From NCBI GenBank assembly GCA_028707375.1, contig JAQWCB010000015.1:1-11796 (forward strand): a stretch of 11,796 nt of DNA, given 5' to 3'. The stretch's first letter is position 1; every line of letters starts with the position of its first letter. The translations under genes were made by a program, and so were the position numbers. A model generated the notes under the pieces. It saw only the letters and a program-made list of their open reading frames with translations, searched no databases and was not told where the DNA came from. Shown piece after piece: positions 1 through 6,854 of this stretch. The DNA comes from Bacilli bacterium (GTDB lineage: Bacteria > Bacillota_I > Bacilli_A > RFN20 > CAG-288).

Positions 1-1
1 A

Positions 2-940
2 GCTCTCGATTATTTGAAAAATAAGAAATTCGCCATCAATGTTATTTCTAAATCAGGGACGACGGTAGAACCTTCGATTGCTTTTCGCTTACTCAAAGAC
101 ATTTTGGTCGCAAAATATGGTGAGTCATATTTAAAGAGCGCGGTTGTCGCAACTACCGATAGCCAAAAAGGTGCTTTGAAGAAGGAAGCAGATGAAGCTG
201 GGTATCAAACTTTTGTCATTCCTGATAATATAGGCGGACGATTTTCTGTTATTACACCCGTTGGTTTGCTTCCCATTGCGTGTGCGGGAATCGACATTAG
301 AGATTTCATTAATGGTGTTAAAAAAGGTGAAAAAGAATACTCTGTTCCTGATTACAAGCTCAATCCCGCTTATATGTATGGCGCAAAAAGATATTTGCTC
401 CATCAAATTGGATATCCTGTTGAAGTCTTTACGACATACGAACCACAGTTTGCTTCAATAAACGAATGGTTAAAACAATTGTTTGCTGAATCGGAAGGAA
501 AGGAAGGCAAAGGATTATTTCCTACGAGTGTAACCCTCACAACAGACTTGCACTCAGTCGGTCAATTTCTTCAACAAGGCTCCCCAGTCCTTTTTGAAAC
601 TATTATCAAAACCTCAGAGCCCATTGTGGATTTAATAGTCGAGAGTGACAAGAAAAATTTAGATGGTCTAAACTATCTGGCTGGTGACAAATTGTCATAT
701 ATCAATGACAAGGCTTACGAGGGAACATTAAAGGCTCACACGAAAACCGGCCCCACGTCAGCTAACATTATTGAAATTGAAAAAATGACACCATTCAACC
801 TCGGCAATTTATTCTATTTCTTTATGCGAGCGTGCGCTTATTCGGCCTATCTATTGGGCGTTAATCCTTTCAATCAACCCGGGGTAGAAATATATAAAAA
901 GAATATGTTTACCCTGCTTGGAAAGTTTAAAAAAGATTAG
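2..940 (+). CDS. pgi: Glucose-6-phosphate isomerase, C-terminal part (5' end outside window)
   Basis: Interconverts glucose 6-phosphate and fructose 6-phosphate in cytoplasmic glycolysis. The frame is open from base 2 (ALDYL...), so the gene starts upstream of the window; about 312 codons are visible, ending in TAG. Both family signatures are visible: DNIGGRFSVITPVG at about nt 224-265, and GVNPFNQPGVEIYKK at about nt 857-901, which contains the catalytic lysine. The sugar-phosphate-binding SKSGTT (about nt 47-64), the glutamate-containing ESEGKEGKG (about nt 488-514) and the histidine in DLHSVGQF (about nt 548-571) are also present. The visible part is intact and should be active. Family assignment is secure; only the N-terminus is unknown. 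The TTG at 14 is an internal leucine codon, not the start. Confidence 0.97.
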   Translation, partial: ALDYLKNKKFAINVISKSGTTVEPSIAFRLLKDILVAKYGESYLKSAVVATTDSQKGALKKEADEAGYQTFVIPDNIGGRFSVITPVGLLPIACAGIDIRDFINGVKKGEKEYSVPDYKLNPAYMYGAKRYLLHQIGYPVEVFTTYEPQFASINEWLKQLFAESEGKEGKGLFPTSVTLTTDLHSVGQFLQQGSPVLFETIIKTSEPIVDLIVESDKKNLDGLNYLAGDKLSYINDKAYEGTLKAHTKTGPTSANIIEIEKMTPFNLGNLFYFFMRACAYSAYLLGVNPFNQPGVEIYKKNMFTLLGKFKKD

Positions 941-1030
941 TGATAATCAAAGATAATTTATTATTTAGCAAGTTAAAAAAATAAGTTGATAGATAGATAT
1001 TAACCATTAGGAAAAACAATATTATTTTTC

Positions 1031-1059
1031 TTGATATAACAATATCTATTTGCTATAAT
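1031..1059 (+). promoter_or_regulatory. SigA-type promoter of rpmB
   Basis: A -35 box TTGATA (1031-1036) is separated by exactly 17 bases from a perfect -10 box TATAAT (1054-1059). The -10 is also extended, with TG at 1051-1052. Transcription would start near 1066, leaving a leader of about 24 bases. It is the best promoter match in the window, as expected for a ribosomal protein gene. Confidence 0.85.
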
Positions 1060-1073
1060 TACAAAGCATGTTT

Positions 1074-1080
1074 AAGGAGG
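1074..1080 (+). promoter_or_regulatory. Shine-Dalgarno site of rpmB
   Basis: AAGGAGG lies 9 bases before the ATG at 1090. It is a full match to the anti-SD sequence and fixes the start. Confidence 0.85.
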
Positions 1081-1089
1081 AATATCTCA

Positions 1090-1320
1090 ATGTCAAGAAC
1101 CTGTCCTATAACTGGAAAAAGTCCTGTAACTGGTAATAATCGCTCACACTCACTTCGCGCAACCCGCAAGAAATGGGGCGTAAATCTTCAGAAAGCTAAG
1201 ATTGAAGTTAATGGTAAGATGACTACTGTTCGTATTTCAACCGCTGCCCTTCGCACTTTGCGAAAAGCTCAAAAGGCTAACGCCAGCACTGAAGTTACAG
1301 CCGATAAAGCAGCTGCTTAA
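1090..1320 (+). CDS. rpmB: 50S ribosomal protein L28
   Basis: Protein of the large ribosomal subunit, 76 residues. The N-terminus (SRTCPITGKSPVTGNNRSHS, residues 2-21) has the L28 pattern of a CxxTGK-like start followed by GNNRSHS. The central KKWGVNLQKAKI (27-38) and the VRISTAALRTL stretch (47-57) are also typical. Only one cysteine is present, so this is the zinc-free (C-minus) form. The last 15 or so residues are Ala/Lys-rich, longer than the minimal B. subtilis protein. The gene is monocistronic, with its own promoter and terminator. In Firmicutes rpmB also lies beside the rsgA-rpe-thiN genes, which supports the identification. Confidence 0.97.
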   Translation: MSRTCPITGKSPVTGNNRSHSLRATRKKWGVNLQKAKIEVNGKMTTVRISTAALRTLRKAQKANASTEVTADKAAA

Positions 1321-1330
1321 TTAAAGTTAT

Positions 1331-1365
1331 AAAAATTGACCCGATGGAGAATCGGGTCTTTTTTT
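1331..1365. terminator. Bidirectional intrinsic terminator between rpmB and the convergent operon
   Basis: A perfect 8-bp GC-containing stem, GACCCGAT (1338-1345) with ATCGGGTC (1351-1358), has a 5-base loop. On the + strand it is followed by seven T (1359-1365), terminating rpmB. Read on the minus strand it is followed by AA and then five T (1335-1331), so it can also stop the minus-strand operon that ends at 1390. Confidence 0.9.
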
Positions 1366-1389
1366 GTGCCTACTCATATTCTAATATTC

Positions 1390-2043
1390 TTATATTACAA
1401 AATAGTTAACTATCAATAAAATCATATTAATAAGCTGTGTCAAAAAGAAAATCCATTCAACAACTGCAAGGGAACACACTTTAGGACGAACGTATATCGT
1501 AGTTCCATTTTCTTCAGTCTTTTCCATATACATCCATTTTTTCAGTTGTGGAATAAAAAGAAGAACAAGTAAAATAAGTCCAATGACTCCCATAATAATG
1601 CCTATTACTTTGTTAAATTCAAGAGGATAATAGTCTTTGAACATCACCGCCACAAAAAACAAAACATCTGCTCCAATCTGAGTAAGGAAGAAAATAACAC
1701 TCATCACGATATGTGTTTTATAATAATCCAAACCGAAGTAAAGAATCCCTAAAAAGACAATCAGCGAAATCAATTCGAGAAATAGGCCAGAATAATACAT
1801 CGGATTGGTACATTTTATAAAGGTTAAAATATAAGATTGCGTAGCAAACATCACAAAGAGTGTACCCAAGGCCAGTAGAACTATTCGTTGAGTATAATTC
1901 AGTACAACTTCGTATGGAAAACAATTTAAATAGGAAAACTTTGTATTGTCACCTTTACCTTTTAAACGATACGTAATCTTCGGAAGCAATATAATTGATA
2001 TGCCTAAAATCAAGGCAATGATAGGGAAAAATAATTTAAGCAT
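1390..2043 (-). CDS. Six-helix integral membrane protein of unknown function
   Basis: This 217-residue protein is not recognised. It is very hydrophobic, with about six predicted membrane segments near residues 4-20, 52-70, 83-104, 111-134, 146-164 and 189-215. There is a basic loop at 22-30 (KITYRLKGKG), and a charged loop at 167-188 (KKWMYMEKTEENG...) between helices 5 and 6. No cleavable signal, catalytic motif or transporter signature is visible. It is the last gene of the minus-strand operon. Its ATG overlaps the end of the thiN-like gene by 8 bases, so translation is probably coupled. The nearest strong SD lies behind a small hairpin. A role linked to the upstream genes cannot be inferred from sequence alone. 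Confidence 0.8.
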   Translation of the reverse strand: MLKLFFPIIALILGISIILLPKITYRLKGKGDNTKFSYLNCFPYEVVLNYTQRIVLLALGTLFVMFATQSYILTFIKCTNPMYYSGLFLELISLIVFLGILYFGLDYYKTHIVMSVIFFLTQIGADVLFFVAVMFKDYYPLEFNKVIGIIMGVIGLILLVLLFIPQLKKWMYMEKTEENGTTIYVRPKVCSLAVVEWIFFLTQLINMILLIVNYFVI

Positions 2044-2650
2044 TCTTTGCTAGTACCAGCAGTACTCCTCCTTCATTTACTTTTAATACAGCCACTCTTT
2101 CTAAGAGCGTATTGTCGATAGCCTTAGAGTCGGTAAAATTCAATCTGATATTGCGAACTGGTGTTGACACATGTTCCATTGAGATAACAGCGCTAGGAAA
2201 ACCCACTACATAGAACCGATCATATCCCTGCTTTGAAATAATGTGACTTCCCTTGGCGTAATAATTAATCAGATTGATGTCATCTTGAAAACTAACTGCA
2301 CCTTTCGCCTCTTTTAATGTCAACAATATCTCTCGGTAGTGTTTGAAACCCGAATCGAGTTTATCTAGGAGCACAACTTCATCAGCCCCTTGGGAAAAGA
2401 GAAAATTAATGACCTTTAAATTTACATTTTCGCCTCGGTTATCTGAATAACGAACAACCTTTTCCTTTGGAAGAAAAGTCAGTACATGTTGCAGGTCAAC
2501 ATTTTTAAAAGAAGACACCGCCAGAGAGATACGCGCTCCTGAACTACGCGCGATATCTATTCCTTCATCTAATCCAATGATCTCACTATCAAGATATTTA
2601 TTCAACACATCCAACGACGCATTGGGAGTAACCAATATCATTCTTTTCAC
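2036..2650 (-). CDS. thiN: ThiN-family protein (thiamine pyrophosphokinase-like), catalytic residues not conserved
   Basis: Position after rsgA-rpe, length (204 aa) and overall pattern fit ThiN, which makes thiamine diphosphate from thiamine and ATP. Segments align by eye: EIIGLDEGI (23-31) with the usual IGxDxG strand, GADEVVLLD (88-96) with the GAD strand, and a C-terminal beta-rich region (165-201) with the thiamine-binding domain. The catalytic motifs are lost, however. Where ThiN has GDFDS this protein has SSFKN (46-50). The following QTD motif is GENVNLK (73-79). The GGRxDH motif is replaced around DKLDSGFKH (96-104). It is probably not an active kinase, though it may still bind a ligand. 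The start is GTG (2650) with GGAG at 2664-2661, 10 bases before it; ATG at 2641 is less well placed. It lies 5 bases after rpe and overlaps the next gene by 8. Confidence 0.65.
   Translation of the reverse strand: MKRMILVTPNASLDVLNKYLDSEIIGLDEGIDIARSSGARISLAVSSFKNVDLQHVLTFLPKEKVVRYSDNRGENVNLKVINFLFSQGADEVVLLDKLDSGFKHYREILLTLKEAKGAVSFQDDINLINYYAKGSHIISKQGYDRFYVVGFPSAVISMEHVSTPVRNIRLNFTDSKAIDNTLLERVAVLKVNEGGVLLVLAKNA
2044..2073 (-). promoter_or_regulatory. Shine-Dalgarno plus hairpin before the membrane-protein start
   Basis: On the minus strand AAGGAGG (2073-2067) is followed at once by the hairpin AGTAC-TGCTG-GTACT (2066-2052), then 8 bases, then the ATG at 2043. Without the hairpin the SD would be about 23 bases away, too far to act. 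If the hairpin forms, the effective spacing becomes about 8. The same bases encode residues near the C-terminus of the thiN-like protein. Confidence 0.4.
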
Positions 2651-2655
2651 GATAT

Positions 2656-3318
2656 CTATGCTCCAATAATGGTCTTGATTGCTTCGCGCTTATCCGAAGA
2701 TTTGAAAATGTATGACCCCGCAACCGCGACATCAACCCCCGCTTCTCGAACCATTTCAATGGTCTCAGCGTTGATTCCCCCATCGACTTCAATCAATGTG
2801 TTCAATTTTTGATCATCGATATATTTTCGCAATCGCCGAATTTTATCAAGAGAAGAAATAATAAACTGTTGGCCGCCAAAACCTGGCTCAACAGACATCA
2901 CAAGAACCAAGTCAAAGTGATTTAAGAAAGGTAAAATTTTTTCAATTGGCGTTCGCGGCTTAATAGAAATACCCACTTTAATCTTGGGGGAAAATTGTCT
3001 AATCATCTCCTGAGTTTCAATCGGATCATCCACCGCTTCCAAATGAAAAGTAATTAAATCTGCTCCAAAATTGATGCATTTAGCAGCGTATTTCAATGGA
3101 TCGTCAATCATTAGATGTACATCATTGAACATTCCTTCTTTGGAGAAACGCTTAATAAAATCAGGCCCAAATGTAATATTAGGAACAAAGTGACCATCCA
3201 TAATGTCATAGTGAAGGAAACTGGCGCCCGCAGTCCGACACTCTTGTATCTCTTGCTCCAGTCGACCTAAGTCAGCTGATAGAATCGATGGTGCAGCAAT
3301 CAATTTTTTCTTAGCCAT
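2656..3318 (-). CDS. rpe: Ribulose-phosphate 3-epimerase
   Basis: Interconverts ribulose 5-phosphate and xylulose 5-phosphate in the non-oxidative pentose phosphate pathway. The 220-residue TIM barrel carries all family motifs: APSILSAD (9-16), HYDIMDGHFVPN with metal-binding His36 and Asp38, VHLMI with His68, VLVMSVEPGFGGQ (138-150) and IEVDGGI with the second catalytic Asp179. AVAGSYIF (198-205) forms the phosphate site. It should be fully active. The ATG at 3318 overlaps the end of rsgA by 8 bases and has a full SD, AAGGAGGG, 8 bases upstream. Note the SVEPGFGGQ form where many homologues have TVNPGFGGQ, a tolerated change. Confidence 0.97.
   Translation of the reverse strand: MAKKKLIAAPSILSADLGRLEQEIQECRTAGASFLHYDIMDGHFVPNITFGPDFIKRFSKEGMFNDVHLMIDDPLKYAAKCINFGADLITFHLEAVDDPIETQEMIRQFSPKIKVGISIKPRTPIEKILPFLNHFDLVLVMSVEPGFGGQQFIISSLDKIRRLRKYIDDQKLNTLIEVDGGINAETIEMVREAGVDVAVAGSYIFKSSDKREAIKTIIGA
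2661..2664 (-). promoter_or_regulatory. Shine-Dalgarno site selecting the GTG start of the thiN-like gene
   Basis: GGAG inside the last codons of rpe lies 10 bases before the GTG at 2650. The alternative ATG at 2641 would be 19 bases away, so GTG is preferred. Confidence 0.55.
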
Positions 3319-4189
3319 TTCGCTTTCCCTCCTTAATTTCTTTCAACATTTTAAGATAATTATCGTAACTTTCTTTTGAAAGTCGACCTTCTTCTAACGC
3401 TTCTTTAACCTTGCATTCTTTTTCGGAAAGATGCATACAATCATTATAATAACATTTTAAAGCATATTTTTCATATCCAGGATAAATTCGTGACAAATCT
3501 CTCGATGTAATCTTCAACAAAGAAAAATCAAGTGAAGAAAAGCCCGGAGTATCGCCAATCAACCCACCTAAATACTGGAAAAAAATAACTTCTTTAGTTT
3601 GATGCTTTCCGCGCCCCAACGCCTTAGAATATTCACCGATTCGGCGATTAAAATCTTTATCTATGGCATTTATTAAAGATGATTTACCCGCTCCTGTCTG
3701 TCCCATAAAGGCAACAGTTTTCCCTTGAATTCTATCTATTATTGGTTCAATGGTTCGAGTGTCAAACTTACTGGTCACAAAAGAAGGAAAACCAAGTGAT
3801 TCATAATACTCTTGATATTTTTTAATTTCCTCGCGTTTCGAGTGATTTAAACGATCTATTTTGGTAAAAGCAATGATAACTGGGATGTGACAAAAATTTA
3901 AATAACATAAAAATTTATCAAGTAAATATGAGGAAAAATCCGGTTCGCAAGTAGAAGCAACGACAATGGCATAATCTAAGTTCGCCACGCGGGGTCGAAT
4001 CAAAATATTTTGTCGCTCTTGAACTTCAACAATCGTATTTTCCTGATCAACTTTTACAATATCGCCAATAAATAGTGGACCGAAAGCATAGATTAAAGTC
4101 TTGCGTGGAACCAAGGAAACAATTTTCCCGTCCTCGATACTTAATCCCTTAAAACATCTTTTGTTACCAGCGATAAGTCTATATAGCAT
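3311..4189 (-). CDS. rsgA: Ribosome small-subunit GTPase RsgA
   Basis: A GTPase that checks late assembly of the 30S subunit. The 292-residue protein has the expected order: N-terminal OB fold (1-70), circularly permuted GTPase domain and C-terminal zinc finger. The permutation is visible: G4 FTKID (108-112) and G5-like TSK (139-141) precede G1 GQTGAGKSS (163-171), the GRGKH switch region (192-196) and G3 DTPG (213-216). The zinc ligands follow C-x4-C-x-H-x5-C at Cys246, Cys251, His253 and Cys259. I chose the ATG at 4189: the upstream in-frame TTG (4222) lies inside prkC with no usable SD, and 292 aa matches the family. Its SD is weak (AAGAAG), five bases after the prkC stop. In B. subtilis the homologue CpgA is a reported PrkC substrate. 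Confidence 0.95.
   Translation of the reverse strand: MLYRLIAGNKRCFKGLSIEDGKIVSLVPRKTLIYAFGPLFIGDIVKVDQENTIVEVQERQNILIRPRVANLDYAIVVASTCEPDFSSYLLDKFLCYLNFCHIPVIIAFTKIDRLNHSKREEIKKYQEYYESLGFPSFVTSKFDTRTIEPIIDRIQGKTVAFMGQTGAGKSSLINAIDKDFNRRIGEYSKALGRGKHQTKEVIFFQYLGGLIGDTPGFSSLDFSLLKITSRDLSRIYPGYEKYALKCYYNDCMHLSEKECKVKEALEEGRLSKESYDNYLKMLKEIKEGKRNG
3327..3334 (-). promoter_or_regulatory. Strong Shine-Dalgarno of rpe inside rsgA
   Basis: AAGGAGGG on the minus strand is 8 bases before the rpe ATG and lies within the final codons of rsgA. It is the strongest internal SD in the operon and suggests high or independent initiation on rpe. Confidence 0.75.
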
Positions 4190-4194
4190 AACGA

Positions 4195-5070
4195 TTATTT
4201 CTTCTTGAAAATCTTTGACCAAAAACCTTCTTTTCGCTTAATCAAATCAGGGTTTTGTAAGATTCTCTCGATGTCTCTTCGCATGTCAACCGCCGATTTA
4301 TAGCGATCGTAAGGAGATTTTGCACAAGCTTTATAAATGATTTTTTCAATGATAATCGGACATTTAGGATTAAATTTACGAACGGAAGGAAAACGATCCT
4401 TAATGTGCTTCAAGGCAACGGTAACCGCGGATTCATCATCAAAAGGAACTCGACCAGTAACCAATTCAAAAAAAGTAATGCCCAAAGAATATATATCAGA
4501 CTGAGGTGAAGCCGGATTTCCCTCTGATATTTCAGGAGCCATATAATGAACCGAGCCCACTACCACATCTGAGCGAGTCACGTGTGAAGAATTTTGAAAA
4601 GTTGCGATACCAAAGTCGCCAAGTTTTATTAAACCATCAGCCGTAATAAAAACATTTTGCGGCTTAATGTCGCGATGAATCACTCCGTGTTGATGAGCAT
4701 AATAGACCGCCGAACACAATTGATACATAATATCACAAGCTTCCAAGAATGAGAATTTTCCTCTTAAACTCAAAGCGTCGCGCAAAGTTTTTCCCTTCAC
4801 AAGTTCAGTTACCATATATGGTCTATTTTGAAAAGCGCCAAGATTGCTCACCTGGACGATATTTTGATGTTTCAAGGAAGCGGCCGCCCGAGCCTCTCGT
4901 TCAAAACGAGTCAAGTTCAAAGGATTTTTTAAGGTCTCTTCGCGAATAATTTTAATCGCAACATCCTTATCAGTAATGATATCTTTGGCCTGATATACAA
5001 TAGCCATTCCTCCTTCACCGAGAGTACCTGTTATTTCGTAACGATCATCTAACAAATCTCCAACTTTCAT
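4195..5070 (-). CDS. prkC: PrkC-family Ser/Thr protein kinase, catalytic domain only
   Basis: A Hanks-type kinase of 291 residues. All core motifs are present: Gly-rich loop LGEGGMAIVY (17-26), VAIK with Lys40, a helix-C glutamate near 59, the catalytic loop HRDIKPQN (132-139), DFG (152-154), activation segment with several Ser/Thr (161-173) and APE (178-180). After the kinase domain there is only a short basic tail, GFWSKIFKKK (282-291). The transmembrane helix and PASTA repeats usual in Firmicutes PrkC are missing, so it is probably cytosolic or only loosely membrane-attached. The ATG at 5070 is chosen because GGAGG lies 9 bases upstream; an earlier in-frame start at 5091 lies inside prpC. 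Its gene follows the phosphatase gene with a single base between them. Confidence 0.93.
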   Translation of the reverse strand: MKVGDLLDDRYEITGTLGEGGMAIVYQAKDIITDKDVAIKIIREETLKNPLNLTRFEREARAAASLKHQNIVQVSNLGAFQNRPYMVTELVKGKTLRDALSLRGKFSFLEACDIMYQLCSAVYYAHQHGVIHRDIKPQNVFITADGLIKLGDFGIATFQNSSHVTRSDVVVGSVHYMAPEISEGNPASPQSDIYSLGITFFELVTGRVPFDDESAVTVALKHIKDRFPSVRKFNPKCPIIIEKIIYKACAKSPYDRYKSAVDMRRDIERILQNPDLIKRKEGFWSKIFKKK

Positions 5071-5071
5071 T

Positions 5072-5824
5072 TCACTTAGCCTCCAAAACACTTATTGAAA
5101 TATTATCTAAGCCACCATTATTCAAGGCTTGATTCATCAATTTTTGAGTTAAATTCTCAATTTTATCATCAATATTAGTTTCAATGATTTTTTTGATTTC
5201 ATCATCCGATACCATATTGGTTAAACCATCCGAACAGCAGAGAAGCAAATCGTAATCATTAGAAATTTCATAAAGATCGTAATCAACTACGCTCGCTATT
5301 CCCATAGCATTCATCAACACATGTCGCTTAGGCGAAGTGAGCATCTCTTCTTTGGAAATGCTGCCCATTGAATACAAATATTGTACTACAGTTTGATCCG
5401 AAGTGACTCTTCGAAATTCCTTGCTCGATCGAGTATACGTATATGCTCGCGAATCACCGCAGTTGAGAATCAAAGTTTTTTCATCAAGAACTAACGCTAA
5501 GACAAGCGTGGTGCCCATTCCATAGTACTTGGATTTGGAGACGGCTAATTTATGAATTGACGCATTAGCTCGCTTGACGATGCGATGTAGCATTTTCTTA
5601 GCCTTGTTAATATTTTCAGGCTTCGGCGATAAACTAAAAGCATTAATAATAGTATTGACTGCAATATTCGAAGCAACTTCACCCGCCGAGTGACCGCCCA
5701 TTCCATCAGCAATAATGATAGCTTTAAATTCTTCACCATTAAATAGACCGGCTTGGTCCTCATTGTTCGGTCTTTTTTTTCCGATATCGGTTAACGCAAA
5801 TAATTCATAGTTATTTATGTTCAT
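5072..5824 (-). CDS. prpC: PP2C-type Ser/Thr phosphatase (PrpC/Stp)
   Basis: A metal-dependent phosphatase that reverses phosphorylation by the adjacent kinase PrkC. The 250-residue protein is a complete PP2C domain: R18xxNNED (18-23), IADGMGGHSAGEVAS (38-52) with metal ligand Asp40, GMGTTLV (102-108), NCGDSRAY (121-128), SDQTVVQ (142-148), CSDGLTN (197-203) with Asp199, and GGLDNIS (237-243) with Asp240. All residues for two metal ions are visible, so it should be active. There is no membrane helix. It starts at ATG 5824, overlapping the end of rlmN by 14 bases, and ends in TGA one base before prkC. That arrangement makes balanced production of phosphatase and kinase likely. Confidence 0.96.
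   Translation of the reverse strand: MNINNYELFALTDIGKKRPNNEDQAGLFNGEEFKAIIIADGMGGHSAGEVASNIAVNTIINAFSLSPKPENINKAKKMLHRIVKRANASIHKLAVSKSKYYGMGTTLVLALVLDEKTLILNCGDSRAYTYTRSSKEFRRVTSDQTVVQYLYSMGSISKEEMLTSPKRHVLMNAMGIASVVDYDLYEISNDYDLLLCCSDGLTNMVSDDEIKKIIETNIDDKIENLTQKLMNQALNNGGLDNISISVLEAK
5080..5084 (-). promoter_or_regulatory. Shine-Dalgarno site of prkC
   Basis: GGAGG on the minus strand is 9 bases before the ATG at 5070. It decides that start over the in-frame codon at 5091. Confidence 0.75.
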
Positions 5825-6854
5825 ACCTCGCCCTCAATTGTCCACAAGCCGCATCTATATCCGATCCAAATTCCTTTCGAATCGTCGATTTTATACCAGC
5901 CTTAAGCAACGCATCGTGAAATTTATGAACACGATTATTTGATGAGCGTCGGAAATCATTTTCCATTACCTCATTGTAAGGAATCAAATTAACAAAACCA
6001 TGACGAGGTTTAATTAAATCAATCAGAGCTTTCAAACATTCATCCGTATCGTTAAGATCCTTAATCATAATATATTCGAAAGTAACCTGCCGATTAGAAT
6101 CAGCAAAGTATTGATCCACCGCTGCCATCACTTGATCCAAAGGATATGCTTGGTTGATAGGCATAAGTTTATTTCGAACTTCATCTAAGGGCGCATGTAG
6201 CGATATCGCCAAATTGATCTGAAGCCCCTCTTTTCCATATTTCAAAATTCCTGGAACAACTCCCGCAGTAGAGACCGTAATGTGTCTTGCTCCAATATCT
6301 AAGCCGAATTGTGAATTAACCGCTTTAATAAACGACATAACATTATCATAATTATCAAAGGGTTCACCGGTTCCCATGACAACAACATGCGTGACCTTAC
6401 GCTTTAATGGACGCAAAAGTTGATTAATAATTAAAACCTGACCCATCATTTCACTAGCGTCAAGTCCTCTAACTTTTTTAAGCAAACCTGAAGCGCAAAA
6501 TTTACATCCCATATTGCATCCAACCTCAGATGACACACAAACAGAATCACCATAAAAATAATGCATCAAAACTGTCTCAACTTTGTGACCATCCTCAAGT
6601 TCCAAAAGCAATTTAATGGTTCCATCATCAGACATTTGCTTAGTATAAATTTTAGGGAGAGTCAAGGTATATCGCTCTTTCAAAACCTCACGAAAACTTT
6701 TAGATATATCTGTCATATCATCAAAAGAATCAACATTAAAACGATATAGCCAACTATAAAGTTGCTTCGCTCGAAATTTTTTCTGGCCAAGTTTTTCCAT
6801 CTGCTCTTCAAGTTCTTCCAAACTCAAGCCGTACATATTGATTTTATCACTCAT
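5811..6854 (-). CDS. rlmN: Dual-specificity 23S rRNA/tRNA adenine-C2 methyltransferase RlmN
   Basis: A radical-SAM enzyme that methylates C2 of A2503 in 23S rRNA and of A37 in some tRNAs. It has 347 residues. The iron-sulfur cluster motif C-x3-C-x2-C is CNMGCKFC (113-120). The two other needed cysteines are present: Cys106 in VCVSSEVGC, and the methyl-carrying Cys337 in AACGQLR. The N-terminal helical accessory domain (1-90) and the MGTGEP motif (160-165, usually MGMGEP) are visible. It should be active. The ATG at 6854 overlaps the end of the rsmB-like gene by 8 bases, with a good SD, GAGGAG (6865-6860), five bases upstream. Confidence 0.96.
   Translation of the reverse strand: MSDKINMYGLSLEELEEQMEKLGQKKFRAKQLYSWLYRFNVDSFDDMTDISKSFREVLKERYTLTLPKIYTKQMSDDGTIKLLLELEDGHKVETVLMHYFYGDSVCVSSEVGCNMGCKFCASGLLKKVRGLDASEMMGQVLIINQLLRPLKRKVTHVVVMGTGEPFDNYDNVMSFIKAVNSQFGLDIGARHITVSTAGVVPGILKYGKEGLQINLAISLHAPLDEVRNKLMPINQAYPLDQVMAAVDQYFADSNRQVTFEYIMIKDLNDTDECLKALIDLIKPRHGFVNLIPYNEVMENDFRRSSNNRVHKFHDALLKAGIKSTIRKEFGSDIDAACGQLRARYEHK

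Larger units (their letters stand above)
941..1089. other. Intergenic region between pgi and rpmB
   Basis: This AT-rich spacer contains a short GATA tandem repeat (988-999), a weak A/T-only hairpin (arms about 1009-1016 and 1025-1032) and the rpmB promoter. I see no convincing GC-rich terminator for pgi, so some read-through into rpmB is possible. Confidence 0.6.

Noticed and set aside
988..999. GATA tandem repeat
   Set aside because: Only three units; no sign of function and easily chance in AT-rich spacer DNA.
1009..1032. A/T hairpin (AGGAAAAA with TTTTTCTT) as a pgi terminator
   Set aside because: It contains almost only A-T pairs with one wobble, lacks a T-tail and overlaps the rpmB -35 box.
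4190..4222. Upstream TTG start for rsgA
   Set aside because: It would extend the protein by 11 unmatched residues into prkC, and the SD spacing is too short.
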